Positions 1-8,142 of a stretch of 64,000 nt of DNA are shown in pieces. A model generated the notes under the pieces. It worked only from the letters and a program-made list of their open reading frames with translations, had not been told where the DNA came from and ran no database searches. Made by a program: the position numbers and the translations under genes. Positions within the stretch are counted from its first letter, which is position 1, and each line of letters opens with the position of its first letter. Source of the stretch: Gammaproteobacteria bacterium (GTDB taxonomy: Bacteria; Pseudomonadota; Gammaproteobacteria; S012-40). The DNA lies in assembly GCA_027021445.1 (NCBI GenBank), contig JALUUH010000235.1, forward strand, positions 1 through 64,000. The letters run 5' to 3'.

Positions 1-599
1 TTCTCCCGAAGATAACAATGAAAGGATAAGAATCGAAATATATTTATTAAAATCAACGAATCACAGACTACAGGCCCACATGCCTGGAACTACGCACGTG
101 TGAACCTTGGAAAACATCAAAAACAGGGTTATGGTGAGGTGGAAGTTTCAACCTAAAATCCTCAGTTGGACGGCGTGAAGGGTGCGTTTTTAAGCGCGAA
201 TCGCGCCGCATGATGAGGCAGAATAGCAGGCTATTGCAACGATTCGCAACAAAGCGAGCCACGCTTAAAGCGTGCTATTCATAGCGTAGCGCATTCACCG
301 TCTGAGTGAGCTTGATAGGTATACGCATTTGCATTTTAATCAATAACATAACGAAGCTTTGAAGCGGCCAACTGAGGATTTTAGGTTCAAGGGAATGCAG
401 ACTTTGTCTTACGAAAGGCTGGTCATTCATAACCCAGTGATCCGCTGAGATTACAACAGCGCCTGAATCAAAAAAAGCAATCCCCTAACTATTAGAAAGG
501 AGTGGGCAATAGGTTCAGTCCAACAGACATTTATACGCCACTGAAAAGCGCGGCGCATAAATGCTTAGATGTTCCAAACATTTCAGTTAAAGTTGTATT
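1..599. other. Intergenic left edge with inverted-repeat element
   Basis: No convincing gene is seen in these 599 bases. An open frame of 64 codons at 68-262 on the minus strand has no recognisable features and lies partly inside the inverted-repeat element at 150-387. A second hairpin occurs at 528-563 (arms of 12 bases, one mismatch) and is not followed by a T-run, so it is not a clear terminator. Confidence 0.6.
150..387. repeat. 238-bp element bounded by a 20-bp perfect inverted repeat
   Basis: The bases at 150-169 (AACCTAAAATCCTCAGTTGG) recur as their exact reverse complement at 368-387. The arms enclose about 198 bases with no gene of recognisable function. The same motif, diverged, appears singly at 13353-13371, 32228-32245 and 45693-45715, so it belongs to a dispersed family. 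The architecture resembles a miniature inverted-repeat element or two opposed copies of a short repeat. No clear target-site duplication could be read at the outer edges. Confidence 0.6.
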
Positions 600-1397
600 T
601 TAAATAAAAACATATAACAAAATAAATCCGAGCAGTAGACGATACCAAACAAAGGGTGCCATTCCAATTTTATTGATCAATTTTAAAAAATAATGAATAC
701 ATAAAAAAGCAGTTAAGCCTGAAATACCTGCTCCAATAATAATTGATTGCCAATCAACAGTTCCTTGCTGCTCAGCTAGGTCTTTCGCAGTGAGTAATCC
801 GCCTGCAGTAATGAGAGGAATTGACAGTAAAAATGAATATCGCGCAGCTGCTTCACGTGTAAAACCGAGTAATAATGCGGCAGTAATAGTGATACCTGAA
901 CGTGATGTGCCTGGAATTAATGCGAGTACTTGTGCCAGGCCTATGAAAAGAATGTCGGATATCGTTAGTGAGTATTCGTTTCTATTACGTTTGCCTTTAA
1001 CATCACTATACCAAAGTAGTAAGCCGAACAATATTGTGGTGATTGCGATGACTAGTGGCGATCTGAAACTGGTTTCTGCAAGGTCTTTCAATAAAAGACC
1101 GGCGACTCCAGCCGGAATGGTTCCAAGGATGACAGCCCAAGCCAGATTAGATTCAGGTGTAGATTTCCGAGCTTGTAAGGATTGAAACCACGCAATCGTC
1201 ATATTGATAAGTTCTTTTCTAAAATACAATACGACTGCTGAAAGCGTGCCCACATGAACGGCAACATCAAATGCAAGCCCTTGATCGGTCCATCCTGCAA
1301 TGAGGGGAATGAGTATTAAGTGTGCGGAGCTAGAAATGGGTAAAAATTCGGTAATGCCTTGCACTAATGCAAGCACGAAGATTTGAAATATTTCCAT
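600..1397 (-). CDS. uppP: Undecaprenyl-diphosphatase UppP (BacA)
   Basis: This integral inner-membrane enzyme dephosphorylates undecaprenyl pyrophosphate to recycle the lipid carrier for peptidoglycan and O-antigen synthesis; over-expression gives bacitracin resistance in family members. The 265-residue length is normal. Both family signature motifs are visible: the N-terminal GITEFLPISSSAHL near residue 15 and the second motif PGTSRSG near residue 160. Several hydrophobic segments span the rest of the chain. The gene stands alone, with the 59-codon gene upstream on the same strand about 235 bases away, separated by a long hairpin. Confidence 0.96.
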   Translation of the reverse strand: MEIFQIFVLALVQGITEFLPISSSAHLILIPLIAGWTDQGLAFDVAVHVGTLSAVVLYFRKELINMTIAWFQSLQARKSTPESNLAWAVILGTIPAGVAGLLLKDLAETSFRSPLVIAITTILFGLLLWYSDVKGKRNRNEYSLTISDILFIGLAQVLALIPGTSRSGITITAALLLGFTREAAARYSFLLSIPLITAGGLLTAKDLAEQQGTVDWQSIIIGAGISGLTAFLCIHYFLKLINKIGMAPFVWYRLLLGFILLYVFI

Positions 1398-1562
1398 AGA
1401 CCTACCTGGTGATCAAAAAGTAATAATACATAGCTCAAAAATATGTCATTTGTGCGAGTGCAATCGAGTGGATTATACCGCTGAGGCAAGCTTAAGTGGA
1501 ATTTTCTTTTGAGCTGGTATTAATCTAGACTGAAGGTTTATTGATCGGTGTTCTGCTTGAAG

Positions 1563-1625
1563 ACCCAAAGAGTGTAATATATACCCGTAGCGATTGAGGT
1601 TTAGGTGTTATTACACTCTTTGGGT
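1563..1625. terminator. Long hairpin between uppP and small gene
   Basis: Sixteen bases at 1563-1578 (ACCCAAAGAGTGTAAT) are perfectly complementary to 1610-1625. The 31-base loop carries the TATACCCGTAGCGATTGAG motif that recurs at 28138-28156. It lies just downstream of the small minus-strand gene, so it may end its transcript, but there is no strong T-run on that strand. Confidence 0.5.
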
Positions 1626-1631
1626 TGATTT

Positions 1632-1811
1632 TTAACTATTGAGTGTCTTTTGTTTAACGAACATAACGTTCCAAGATTCTTTTGGAATGAGTTCTACGCG
1701 ACCATCATGATACTCTACAACTATTCCATTGGTACCGCTTCCAATCACAGTTAAGTCCTCACCTTTCACGGTATAATGGTTATCGATTGAGGGCATTGCT
1801 AATGTTTGCAT
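1632..1811 (-). CDS. Small uncharacterised protein of 59 residues
   Basis: A short frame starting ATG at 1811 has a strong ribosome-binding site (GAAGGAG about 7 bases upstream on the minus strand) and ends TAA at 1632. The product is soluble-looking, with no signal peptide or membrane segment, and contains GEDLTVIGSG and an acidic and hydrophobic segment VEYHDGRVELIPKESW. That alternating pattern suggests a small beta-rich fold, perhaps a barrel like an SH3 or KOW unit, but I do not recognise a family. The good Shine-Dalgarno sequence, sensible codon use and the hairpin just after the stop support a real gene. Confidence 0.6.
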   Translation of the reverse strand: MQTLAMPSIDNHYTVKGEDLTVIGSGTNGIVVEYHDGRVELIPKESWNVMFVKQKTLNS

Positions 1812-2023
1812 ATTTCTTACTCCTTCAATTCAAGACCCGAATACAAATTATAGACTTAGTTGCAAGGTGTCCAGTTAATATGATTTATTGCACTCCTATA
1901 ATATATTTATGACAGCAGTTCATAATATAGTTTTATTCTCGATGTGGGCTAAGGTCCATTTTTTTATTATATCCAGGTTAAATCTAGATGCTGGTTAATA
2001 AATAACTCTCAGGACTTAACGCT

Positions 2024-3655
2024 ATGAAATCATCAGAACTTTTTGTTAAATGTTTGGAGCACGAAGGTGTTGAGTTTATTTTTGGTGTGCCAGGCGAGGA
2101 AAATTTGGACGTAATGGATTCCTTGCTTGATTCCCCTATTCAGTTCGTTACGACTCGACATGAGCAAGGCGCCGCTTTCATGGCAGATGTTTATGGCCGT
2201 CTTACGGGAAAAGCAGGGGTTTGTTTGTCTACTTTAGGCCCAGGTGCTACCAATTTATTAACCGGTGTGGCGGATGCTAATATGGATCATGGGCCGTTGG
2301 TTGCGATTGCGGGTCAGGCGGATACTGAGCGCCTGCATAAAGAATCTCATCAGGTTGTGAGTTTGTATAGAATGTTCGATGAAGTGACTAAATATTCTAC
2401 AAGAATTTTGTCTGCAAACGTGATTAATGAGATTGTAAGAAAAGCATTTAAAGTGGCGACTACGGAAAAAACCGGGGCTTGTTTTATTGAGTTTCCCGAA
2501 AATTTGGCAAAAGTAGAAGTCGATGCCAAGCCTATCCCGATAAAAGTTTCCGTATTACCAGAGCCTGACAGTGGCAGAATAGAGGCGATCGTAAAACTGC
2601 TTGATCACGCTAAAACCCCCATCATTCTTGCTGGGAATGGGGTGATACGATCTGCTGCTTGTGAGGCCTTAGTGGCATTTGCCGAAAAGCTTAATATACC
2701 CGTTGCAAACACCTTTATGGCTAAGGGTGTTATGCCGTTTCGGCATCCATTGTCGCTTGGAAGTGTAGGCTTGCAAGCAAATGATTACACCAATGTAGGG
2801 CTTTCGCAGGCAGATCTGATTATTTGTGTGGGTTATGACCTTGTGGAGTACCACCCTAAACTTTGGCATCCTACCGGGGATAGAATCATTATTCATGTGG
2901 ATACCACACATTCCGAAGTAGATACTTTTTACCCCGTTACTGCGGGGGTGGTGGCTAATATTGCTTATTCGTTGAATAAACTAGGTACATTGGCTAAGCC
3001 GCATCAGGCTCATGGAATGCATGTGCTGAGAGAAGCTTTGATCGAAGAAATGATTCAGCACAGTAATGACACTGAGTTTCCGGTCAAACCGCAAAAAATT
3101 ATTTGGGATTTACGCACGGCGTTAGCGAGTGATGATATTGTGATTTGTGATGTCGGAGCACATAAAATGTGGATGGCAAGAATGTATCGCTGTGATAACC
3201 CAAACACTTGTATCATTTCAAACGGGTTTGCGAGCATGGGGATAGCCTTACCCGGTGCGATTGCTGCAAAACTTGCTTATCCCGAAAAAAAGATAGTTGC
3301 GGTAACAGGTGACGCAGGGTTTCTGATGAACGCACAAGAAATTGAAACTGCGGTGAGGTTAAAGTTAGCTATCGTCGTTTTAATATGGAACGATAGTGCT
3401 TATGGCTTAATTGAGTGGAAACAGCTTAATCAATTTGGGCGTACTTCTAGTGTGACTTTTAATAACCCAGATTTCGTGAAATATGCTGAGTCGTTTGGGG
3501 CGAAAGGTATTCACATAACTAAAGCGGAAGATTTATTACCTAAAATAAAACAAGCGTTAGTCGATAACGTTTTGACCATCATTGATTGTCCGGTGGATTA
3601 TCGTGAAAATTTGAAGTTAACCGAAAAACTTGGTGATATGGTCGCTTCGCTTTAA
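2024..3655 (+). CDS. Acetolactate synthase-like ThDP enzyme, large subunit
   Basis: A thiamine-diphosphate enzyme of the acetolactate synthase/pyruvate oxidase family, expected to condense two pyruvates to 2-acetolactate. Seen in the 543 residues: the N-terminal PYR domain with catalytic glutamate in TTRHEQGAAFMA near residue 47 and LGPGATN near 72; a central transhydrogenase-like domain; and a C-terminal PP domain with the ThDP/Mg motif GDAGFLMNAQE near 427. No small regulatory subunit gene follows, which points to a catabolic (AlsS-like) rather than biosynthetic enzyme. The endonuclease-family gene starts 38 bases downstream, so the two may be cotranscribed. The exact substrate cannot be fixed from sequence, so no symbol is given. 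Confidence 0.85.
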   Translation: MKSSELFVKCLEHEGVEFIFGVPGEENLDVMDSLLDSPIQFVTTRHEQGAAFMADVYGRLTGKAGVCLSTLGPGATNLLTGVADANMDHGPLVAIAGQADTERLHKESHQVVSLYRMFDEVTKYSTRILSANVINEIVRKAFKVATTEKTGACFIEFPENLAKVEVDAKPIPIKVSVLPEPDSGRIEAIVKLLDHAKTPIILAGNGVIRSAACEALVAFAEKLNIPVANTFMAKGVMPFRHPLSLGSVGLQANDYTNVGLSQADLIICVGYDLVEYHPKLWHPTGDRIIIHVDTTHSEVDTFYPVTAGVVANIAYSLNKLGTLAKPHQAHGMHVLREALIEEMIQHSNDTEFPVKPQKIIWDLRTALASDDIVICDVGAHKMWMARMYRCDNPNTCIISNGFASMGIALPGAIAAKLAYPEKKIVAVTGDAGFLMNAQEIETAVRLKLAIVVLIWNDSAYGLIEWKQLNQFGRTSSVTFNNPDFVKYAESFGAKGIHITKAEDLLPKIKQALVDNVLTIIDCPVDYRENLKLTEKLGDMVASL

Positions 3656-3693
3656 ATGAACGACTAACTAACATTTACGGAAAAGTATAGGAC

Positions 3694-4518
3694 GTGAACG
3701 AAAATACGCTTGTGCAGCATGTGCATAGAACTGATGAAGGAAATCGCCTAAAATTATTATCGTATAATATCCAGGTTGCTATTGCTACTCATCGTTTACA
3801 CCATTATGTGACTCGAAGTTGGCGCCATGTGTTGCCTCATGCAAGACACCTGGATAACCTTGATAAAATTGCAGGACTACTGCATCAGTATGATATTGTT
3901 GGTTTGCAGGAGGTTGATGCAGGTAGTTTGCGCAGTGGGTTTGTCAATCAAACAGAGTATCTAGCAACTCAAGCCGATTTCTTATATTGGAACCATCAAA
4001 CTAATCGCCGAATTGGGAGCATAGCTCAACACAGTAATGGTTTTTTGAGTCAGATTGTCCCGGCAAATGTGGTTGAGCACAAATTACCGGGATTAATGCG
4101 AGGACGTGGTGCGATGGTTGTTCAATATGGGGAAGATGACGATGCTCTAATGCTTGTTTTATTGCATTTGGCATTAGGCAAACGTGCGCGATCAGAGCAG
4201 CTGAGATACGTGAGTGAATTAGTTAATACACGTAAAAATGTAATTGTTATGGGTGATATGAATTGTCAACCTCATAGTGAAGAGTTACAGGCACTCTTGC
4301 TTTCCACAGGGTTGCGAGCACCCATATGGGGCTTAAACACCTATCCCAGTTGGAAGCCTACAAAAATGCTGGATCATATCTTGGTTTCTCCTTCTTTGGT
4401 TGTTGAAAATGTGGAAGTGATCGATGTATCTATGTCTGATCATTTACCGATTAGTATGGATGTTATTCTGCCTGATTCTGTTTCCTTAACAGCGCCTAAA
4501 CGTTTAGCGCTCGGCTAG
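3694..4518 (+). CDS. Endonuclease/exonuclease/phosphatase family protein
   Basis: The 274-residue product has the hallmarks of the metal-dependent EEP superfamily (DNase I, exonuclease III, sphingomyelinase): LQEVDAG with the metal-binding Glu near residue 72, GDMNCQP with Asp and Asn near 189, and the terminal SDHLPIS with the catalytic His near 247. Many homologues act as phosphodiesterases on unknown substrates. No signal peptide is seen, so it is probably cytoplasmic. The start is GTG, with a weak AGGA six bases upstream. The stop codon TAG is part of a CTAGGA hairpin element (4515-4531). Confidence 0.85.
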   Translation: MNENTLVQHVHRTDEGNRLKLLSYNIQVAIATHRLHHYVTRSWRHVLPHARHLDNLDKIAGLLHQYDIVGLQEVDAGSLRSGFVNQTEYLATQADFLYWNHQTNRRIGSIAQHSNGFLSQIVPANVVEHKLPGLMRGRGAMVVQYGEDDDALMLVLLHLALGKRARSEQLRYVSELVNTRKNVIVMGDMNCQPHSEELQALLLSTGLRAPIWGLNTYPSWKPTKMLDHILVSPSLVVENVEVIDVSMSDHLPISMDVILPDSVSLTAPKRLALG

Positions 4519-4532
4519 GACAGTCTCCTAGG
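4515..4532. repeat. CTAGGAG-type hairpin element, short copy
   Basis: CTAGGA-N5-TCCTAG palindrome starting at the last codon of the EEP gene; its TAG is the stop codon. It belongs to a dispersed family whose other copies are at 32364-32392, 33038-33054, 39746-39767, 50132-50161 and 60789-60856. Confidence 0.55.
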
Positions 4533-4558
4533 TTTATAATTTTTAGTTCGAGGATAGA

Positions 4559-5917
4559 ATGGCAACAAATTCTGATGCAGACAGATGGCGTAAACAACTT
4601 GATGAGGCAGAAAATGAATTAACATCTGCAAACGAAAAATTTGAGCAGTTGGAAAAAAAGGTATGCAGCGTTGTTAACAAGTTGATCTCGCTAATTGAAG
4701 ATGAAGGGGAGCAGTATAAAAGTGTTCTCACGCAAATAAAAACCTCAGTTGAAAATGGGTTCGATTTTCGTGCTTTTGAAACGGCGATGACCCAGCTTAC
4801 GAATAATTTAGTACGTGAAGAAGTTGCAAAAAAACCTTCTGTAAATGATTCTGCGACAACTCAAGTATGCGCGCTTATGATATCAGAAGTATTATTACAA
4901 CTTGTAGATAGCGTAAGTCTTCCAATAAGTGTTACTGCGCGGATTGATAAAATCAAGCAAGGTCTTGAGAAGGGCTTGGACGCCGGTGCATGGGGTTCTA
5001 TGCTGGAAGAAGTTGTGGACATGGCGGCAGATATTCGTTTGAAAATAAATACAGAGCGCCAGGACACCGAAGTTTTTTTGCAGCAAGTAACGACTAGGTT
5101 ACAAGATCTTGATGGTTTCATGCTAGGCTCTAAAGAACGGCGTGAAATATCTCGAGAAAGGGGAGAAATGCTTAATGATGCAGTAAAAATGGAAATGCAA
5201 GAAATTGAGTCTAGTGTTCAAGAGGCGCGTGAAATTAGGGTTTTGCAGGAGCAGATTCAAAAAAGACTGAATGCGATAGAACAGCATTTTTCAAGTTTCC
5301 ATGAAGGTGAATTAATCCATCATGGTCAAGAGGACGAGCTAGTTAAAAGGCTTTCAGAAAGATTAACCGAACTGGAAGCAGAAACGCATACACTTCGTGA
5401 AAAAATCCAAACAGAGCGTGAGCAAGCATTGCAAGATGCATTAACCGGGGTTCCAAACCGGCTAGCATACGATGGACGGATTAAGGAAGAACTTGAGCGC
5501 TGGCGAAGATTTAAAAACCCACTTTCACTCGTTATGATTGATATCGATCATTTTAAACGTATAAATGATAACTACGGACATGCTGCAGGAGATAAAGCAT
5601 TAAAAGTTATTGCTAAATTATTAGCACAAAAAACTCGAAAAACAGATTATCTGGCTCGTTATGGTGGTGAAGAATTTGTATTAATTATGCCGGGTGTTTC
5701 CGCTGAGACTGCCAAACTAACGGTAGACAAGTTGCGAGTTTTTGTGGAGTCTTCTGGTTTCCATTTTAAGGGCGAGCCTGTAACCATTACCGTGTCTTGC
5801 GGGATCTCTGATTTTTGTGAGGGAGATAGTTCCGAAAATGTTTTCGAGCGCGCAGATAAAGCTTTATATCAAGCAAAAAATGCCGGAAGAAATCAAGTGG
5901 TCGTCGTAAAGAAATAA
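4559..5917 (+). CDS. Diguanylate cyclase with coiled-coil N-terminus
   Basis: The C-terminal third (about residues 285-450) is a GGDEF domain that makes cyclic di-GMP from two GTP. The signature is YGGEEF, with the preceding motif DIDHFKRINDNYGH. An RxxD inhibitory site (RKTD) sits five residues before GGEEF, so product feedback inhibition is likely. The N-terminal 280 residues are soluble, charged and heptad-like, with long helical stretches predicted to form coiled coils. No membrane segment or known sensor domain is visible. This resembles the Pseudomonas SiaD/Yfi-independent soluble class, but the input signal is unknown. The start follows a GAGGAT ribosome-binding site. Its end overlaps the convergent dgkA-type gene by 25 bases. 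Confidence 0.9.
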   Translation: MATNSDADRWRKQLDEAENELTSANEKFEQLEKKVCSVVNKLISLIEDEGEQYKSVLTQIKTSVENGFDFRAFETAMTQLTNNLVREEVAKKPSVNDSATTQVCALMISEVLLQLVDSVSLPISVTARIDKIKQGLEKGLDAGAWGSMLEEVVDMAADIRLKINTERQDTEVFLQQVTTRLQDLDGFMLGSKERREISRERGEMLNDAVKMEMQEIESSVQEAREIRVLQEQIQKRLNAIEQHFSSFHEGELIHHGQEDELVKRLSERLTELEAETHTLREKIQTEREQALQDALTGVPNRLAYDGRIKEELERWRRFKNPLSLVMIDIDHFKRINDNYGHAAGDKALKVIAKLLAQKTRKTDYLARYGGEEFVLIMPGVSAETAKLTVDKLRVFVESSGFHFKGEPVTITVSCGISDFCEGDSSENVFERADKALYQAKNAGRNQVVVVKK

Positions 5918-6273
5918 GAAAGAAAAATAAACCCACCGATAATTACCGCATTAATGGCACTGATCAATACCGCTCCAGCAGCGACGTCTTTAGATTTTTT
6001 TATAAGTGGATGGTCATCCGGATGTACCGCATCGCAGAGTAGTTCTAGGGCTGTATTGAATGCTTCACAGCAGAGCACCAATGTAATACAGAAAATAATA
6101 AGTAGCCATTCATTGACTGCTATATTCAACAATAAACCCATAGATATAACAAAGACAGTCGCAACAAGATGTATCCAAGCATTATGCTGTGTTTTAGCAA
6201 CATAGCTTAAGCCTGCTATTGCATATTTAAAGCTCTTGATTCGCTGTGCAATCGAAAATTCGTTGTTTGACAT
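5893..6273 (-). CDS. dgkA: Diacylglycerol kinase (DgkA-type)
   Basis: A 126-residue membrane protein with three predicted transmembrane helices and the conserved catalytic and metal-binding segment CEAFNTALE followed by KDVAAGAVL, diagnostic of the prokaryotic DgkA/undecaprenol kinase family. It phosphorylates diacylglycerol to phosphatidic acid, recycling lipid by-products of periplasmic glucan or lipopolysaccharide modification. Undecaprenol kinase activity cannot be excluded by sequence. The gene runs convergently into the diguanylate cyclase gene, overlapping its last 25 bases. The upstream lipase-like gene lies on the same strand. Confidence 0.9.
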   Translation of the reverse strand: MSNNEFSIAQRIKSFKYAIAGLSYVAKTQHNAWIHLVATVFVISMGLLLNIAVNEWLLIIFCITLVLCCEAFNTALELLCDAVHPDDHPLIKKSKDVAAGAVLISAINAVIIGGFIFLSYFFTTTT

Positions 6274-6364
6274 AATATAATTGCTAAGTATTTCCGTTGG
6301 AGCGCTTTAGCGGTGATAAGGTATTTGAAAATAGTTGCATAGATTTATTGAGCTGTCTAGGAGC

Positions 6365-7018
6365 TTACAGATATCGCGGCTTATCTTTGTGAAAAGTGCC
6401 GTGCTCTATAAAATTGATTGATTGCGAGGCTGCTTTACTAGAAATCAAAATTCCAGAATGAGAAACAGGAAGAACTAGGTGATCAGTTAACCAAGCTCGT
6501 TTTGTTTCTGATACGCTAATTGCGCCATCATGTGGCTGCGGTAATTTTCCTAAAATACGACTTATTCCTAATCCCCAGGTGCCTGCAATGCTTGCAATTT
6601 CCCAGTTGCTGATAGCGGAAAAACGAGGCTTGCAGAGTATCTCGCGCGCATTGCCTAGCAGTTTTCTTCCTAAATAATACCGGCTTAGCCGTTTAGCCGT
6701 AGAACTTCCCGCGATAGGGGAGGCCAATACAATAGCGCGTCCTTTCTTATCTGGAGTGTATTTCTGTAAATAGTCGCAAATGAGTAAGCCGCCTAAACTA
6801 TGCGCAATAAAATGAACGTGCTGATGAGGTATATTTTCGATAAATGCATTTAATCGACGAAGGTTTTTATCCCATGAATTCATCGTTGGGCTGTAAGAAA
6901 AAAGATGGACATTATAGTTAAGGTTTTTTAATCGCCGATAGTAGTAAAGCAAAAACAGCGGGCTCATCCAAAGCCCGTGAATTAGGATGATGTGGGGTTT
7001 ATTATGCTTGATGTCCAT
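6365..7018 (-). CDS. Alpha/beta hydrolase, lipase-like
   Basis: The 217-residue chain begins with IILIHGLWMSP (oxyanion-hole region) and carries the nucleophile elbow AHSLGGLL near residue 90, followed by a candidate acid in PHDGAISV near 165 and a candidate catalytic His in VSHSGIL near 187. This is the layout of short alpha/beta hydrolases related to bacterial triacylglycerol lipases and PGAP1-like proteins. No signal peptide is evident, so it is probably cytoplasmic. The substrate is unknown. A CTAGGAG-like fragment (6353-6361) lies just beyond the stop codon. It may be transcribed with the dgkA-type gene 91 bases downstream. Confidence 0.8.
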   Translation of the reverse strand: MDIKHNKPHIILIHGLWMSPLFLLYYYRRLKNLNYNVHLFSYSPTMNSWDKNLRRLNAFIENIPHQHVHFIAHSLGGLLICDYLQKYTPDKKGRAIVLASPIAGSSTAKRLSRYYLGRKLLGNAREILCKPRFSAISNWEIASIAGTWGLGISRILGKLPQPHDGAISVSETKRAWLTDHLVLPVSHSGILISSKAASQSINFIEHGTFHKDKPRYL

Positions 7019-7154
7019 ATATTAAAAACCCTTTTAATACAATAAAGTGTTATCAATTTGAGTTGTTTTTAAGTGCTAATGCGATCGTTCGCGGCATTGC
7101 TTTGGTTGAGAATATATTAACCTAGAATTTGGCGCTGCAGAGACATTTAACAGG

Positions 7155-7179
7155 CAAAAAAAGCGGGCTAGACGCCCGC
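7155..7179 (-). terminator. Rho-independent terminator of 100-residue small protein gene
   Basis: On the minus strand a GC-rich stem (GCGGGC/GCCCGC, 7163-7168 with 7174-7179) with a 5-base loop is followed by a run of seven T. It ends the transcript of the small gene at 7226-7528. Confidence 0.88.
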
Positions 7180-7225
7180 TAATGAGAGAGAACTGTTGAA
7201 CGCAAGGTTCTTGAGAAGAGGGGGA

Positions 7226-7528
7226 TTAAAAACCTATGATTTGTGCATCAGGAAAATCTGTTTCCAAGTTTGCCGCGAGCGCTGGAAATTGCTCTGATCT
7301 GAATTTTATTCCTATATTTAGCAGCTTGGATGAAATGGGTGAAAATCGTACATCAGTAACCCCGTCTTTACTGAGTAACCAATGAGATATCTCTTCCTTG
7401 ACGCTATGATTCGAGTCCTTATCTAACCAAATTATAGCTGTGCCATCTGTGTTCTTTGCGAATGGGGTCTCTGTTCGGTTTGCCGTACCGCCTAAATCTG
7501 CATTATGGGTCATTGAAGTTATGAACAT
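7226..7528 (-). CDS. Small ferredoxin-like-fold protein, paralog A
   Basis: A 100-residue protein of unknown function. Its C-terminal 70 residues align with the neighbour at 7748-8038: an N-terminal strand (AIIWLDKD/ATINLAQN), a helix (VKEEISHWLLS/RKEKLVSCLLE), a central pair of strands and a C-terminal helix with FPDAQIIGF/YPEATILAD. The order beta-alpha-beta-beta-alpha-beta suggests a heavy-metal-associated-like ferredoxin fold, but no CxxC metal site is present. The gene is monocistronic: a Crp/Fnr-type class II promoter lies at 7570-7612 and a rho-independent terminator at 7155-7179. I know no named family. Confidence 0.75.
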   Translation of the reverse strand: MFITSMTHNADLGGTANRTETPFAKNTDGTAIIWLDKDSNHSVKEEISHWLLSKDGVTDVRFSPISSKLLNIGIKFRSEQFPALAANLETDFPDAQIIGF

Positions 7529-7569
7529 TGGATTTTCCGCCTTTTTAAGTTGTCTGTGTCTTGAGTATC

Positions 7570-7612
7570 ACTATACGGGAATAGATGGACAAACCCTGTG
7601 AGGAGCATCACA
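7570..7612 (-). promoter_or_regulatory. Class II Crp/Fnr-type promoter of paralog A
   Basis: A perfect TGTGA-N6-TCACA site (7597-7612) is followed on the minus strand by 21 bases and a TATAGT -10 hexamer (7570-7575). This places the activator site at about -41.5, the geometry of a class II Crp/Fnr-activated promoter. The predicted transcript starts about 35 bases before the ATG at 7528. The companion promoter at 8081-8122 has the same centre-to-minus-10 distance. Confidence 0.75.
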
Positions 7613-7693
7613 CAAAGCCAATTAGTTTCAAATTTATTGAAAAACTATTTTAGCGGCTTAATGTATTAATCTTTAGGAGGGGGTTTCGCAGAA

Positions 7694-7722
7694 TAAAAAA
7701 AGGCGGACTCTAACATCCGCCT
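7694..7722 (-). terminator. Rho-independent terminator of 96-residue small protein gene
   Basis: The minus-strand stem AGGCGGA/TCCGCCT (7701-7707 with 7716-7722), loop of 8 bases, is followed by a T-run. The sequence between stop codon and stem (GAGAGGACTGTG-like) resembles that of the paralog A transcript, suggesting duplication of the whole unit. Confidence 0.87.
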
Positions 7723-7747
7723 ATAAGGGAGAGGACTGTGAAAGTAA

Positions 7748-8038
7748 TTAGTCAGCTAAGATTGTGGCTTCAGGATAGTCTTTTACTAACAAGCTTTCTA
7801 TGTCTAAGAAGGCAACTTCGCCATAATTAAAATCTATGTTAATAATTCTCGGTTTTTTAGATGAGAAATAGATGGAGTTAATTCTGCTTTCTTCTAATAA
7901 GCAGCTAACCAGTTTTTCTTTTCTCTCTAACGATAGATTCTGGGCAAGATTGATCGTGGCTGTTCCGTTCGCAATTTGTTGAGCGTGGTTAATATTGTGT
8001 CGCATTCTATTAGGTTTAGTTTGATTTATATAAGTCAT
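7748..8038 (-). CDS. Small ferredoxin-like-fold protein, paralog B
   Basis: This 96-residue protein is homologous to paralog A at 7226-7528. The N-terminal 27 residues are basic and polar; the remaining 70 form the same predicted beta-alpha-beta-beta-alpha-beta unit. No signal peptide, membrane helix or CxxC motif is visible. A strong ribosome-binding site (AGGGAGGA) stands about 9 bases upstream of the ATG. The gene has its own Crp/Fnr-type promoter and terminator, matching those of paralog A in layout, so the pair probably arose by tandem duplication and is co-regulated. The function is unknown; binding of a small ligand or another protein is only a guess from the fold. Confidence 0.75.
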   Translation of the reverse strand: MTYINQTKPNRMRHNINHAQQIANGTATINLAQNLSLERKEKLVSCLLEESRINSIYFSSKKPRIINIDFNYGEVAFLDIESLLVKDYPEATILAD

Positions 8039-8080
8039 TATAAATATCCTCCCTCTGAGGATTTTGTGTGTATGGATTAC

Positions 8081-8122
8081 ACTATAGTTCAGGACTTTTT
8101 ATGTTACCTGTGATCTATCACA
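8081..8122 (-). promoter_or_regulatory. Class II Crp/Fnr-type promoter of paralog B
   Basis: TGTGA-N4-TCACA palindrome (8109-8122), then 22 bases, then TATAGT (8081-8086) on the minus strand. The 14-base half-site spacing is that of Fnr-type boxes, while the half-sites are Crp-like. The dyad centre is 32 bases from the centre of the -10 hexamer, identical to the paralog A promoter. Confidence 0.7.
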
Positions 8123-8142
8123 CAGGGGGGAATATTAATTTA

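Noticed and set aside
68-262. 64-codon open frame on minus strand
   Set aside because: It runs across one arm of the inverted-repeat element, has no ribosome-binding site or recognisable protein features, and looks like an accident of the repeat.
481-599. Possible tRNA-like segment
   Set aside because: The GGTTCAGTCC-like stretch and hairpin at 528-563 do not form a cloverleaf with a proper acceptor stem and T-arm.
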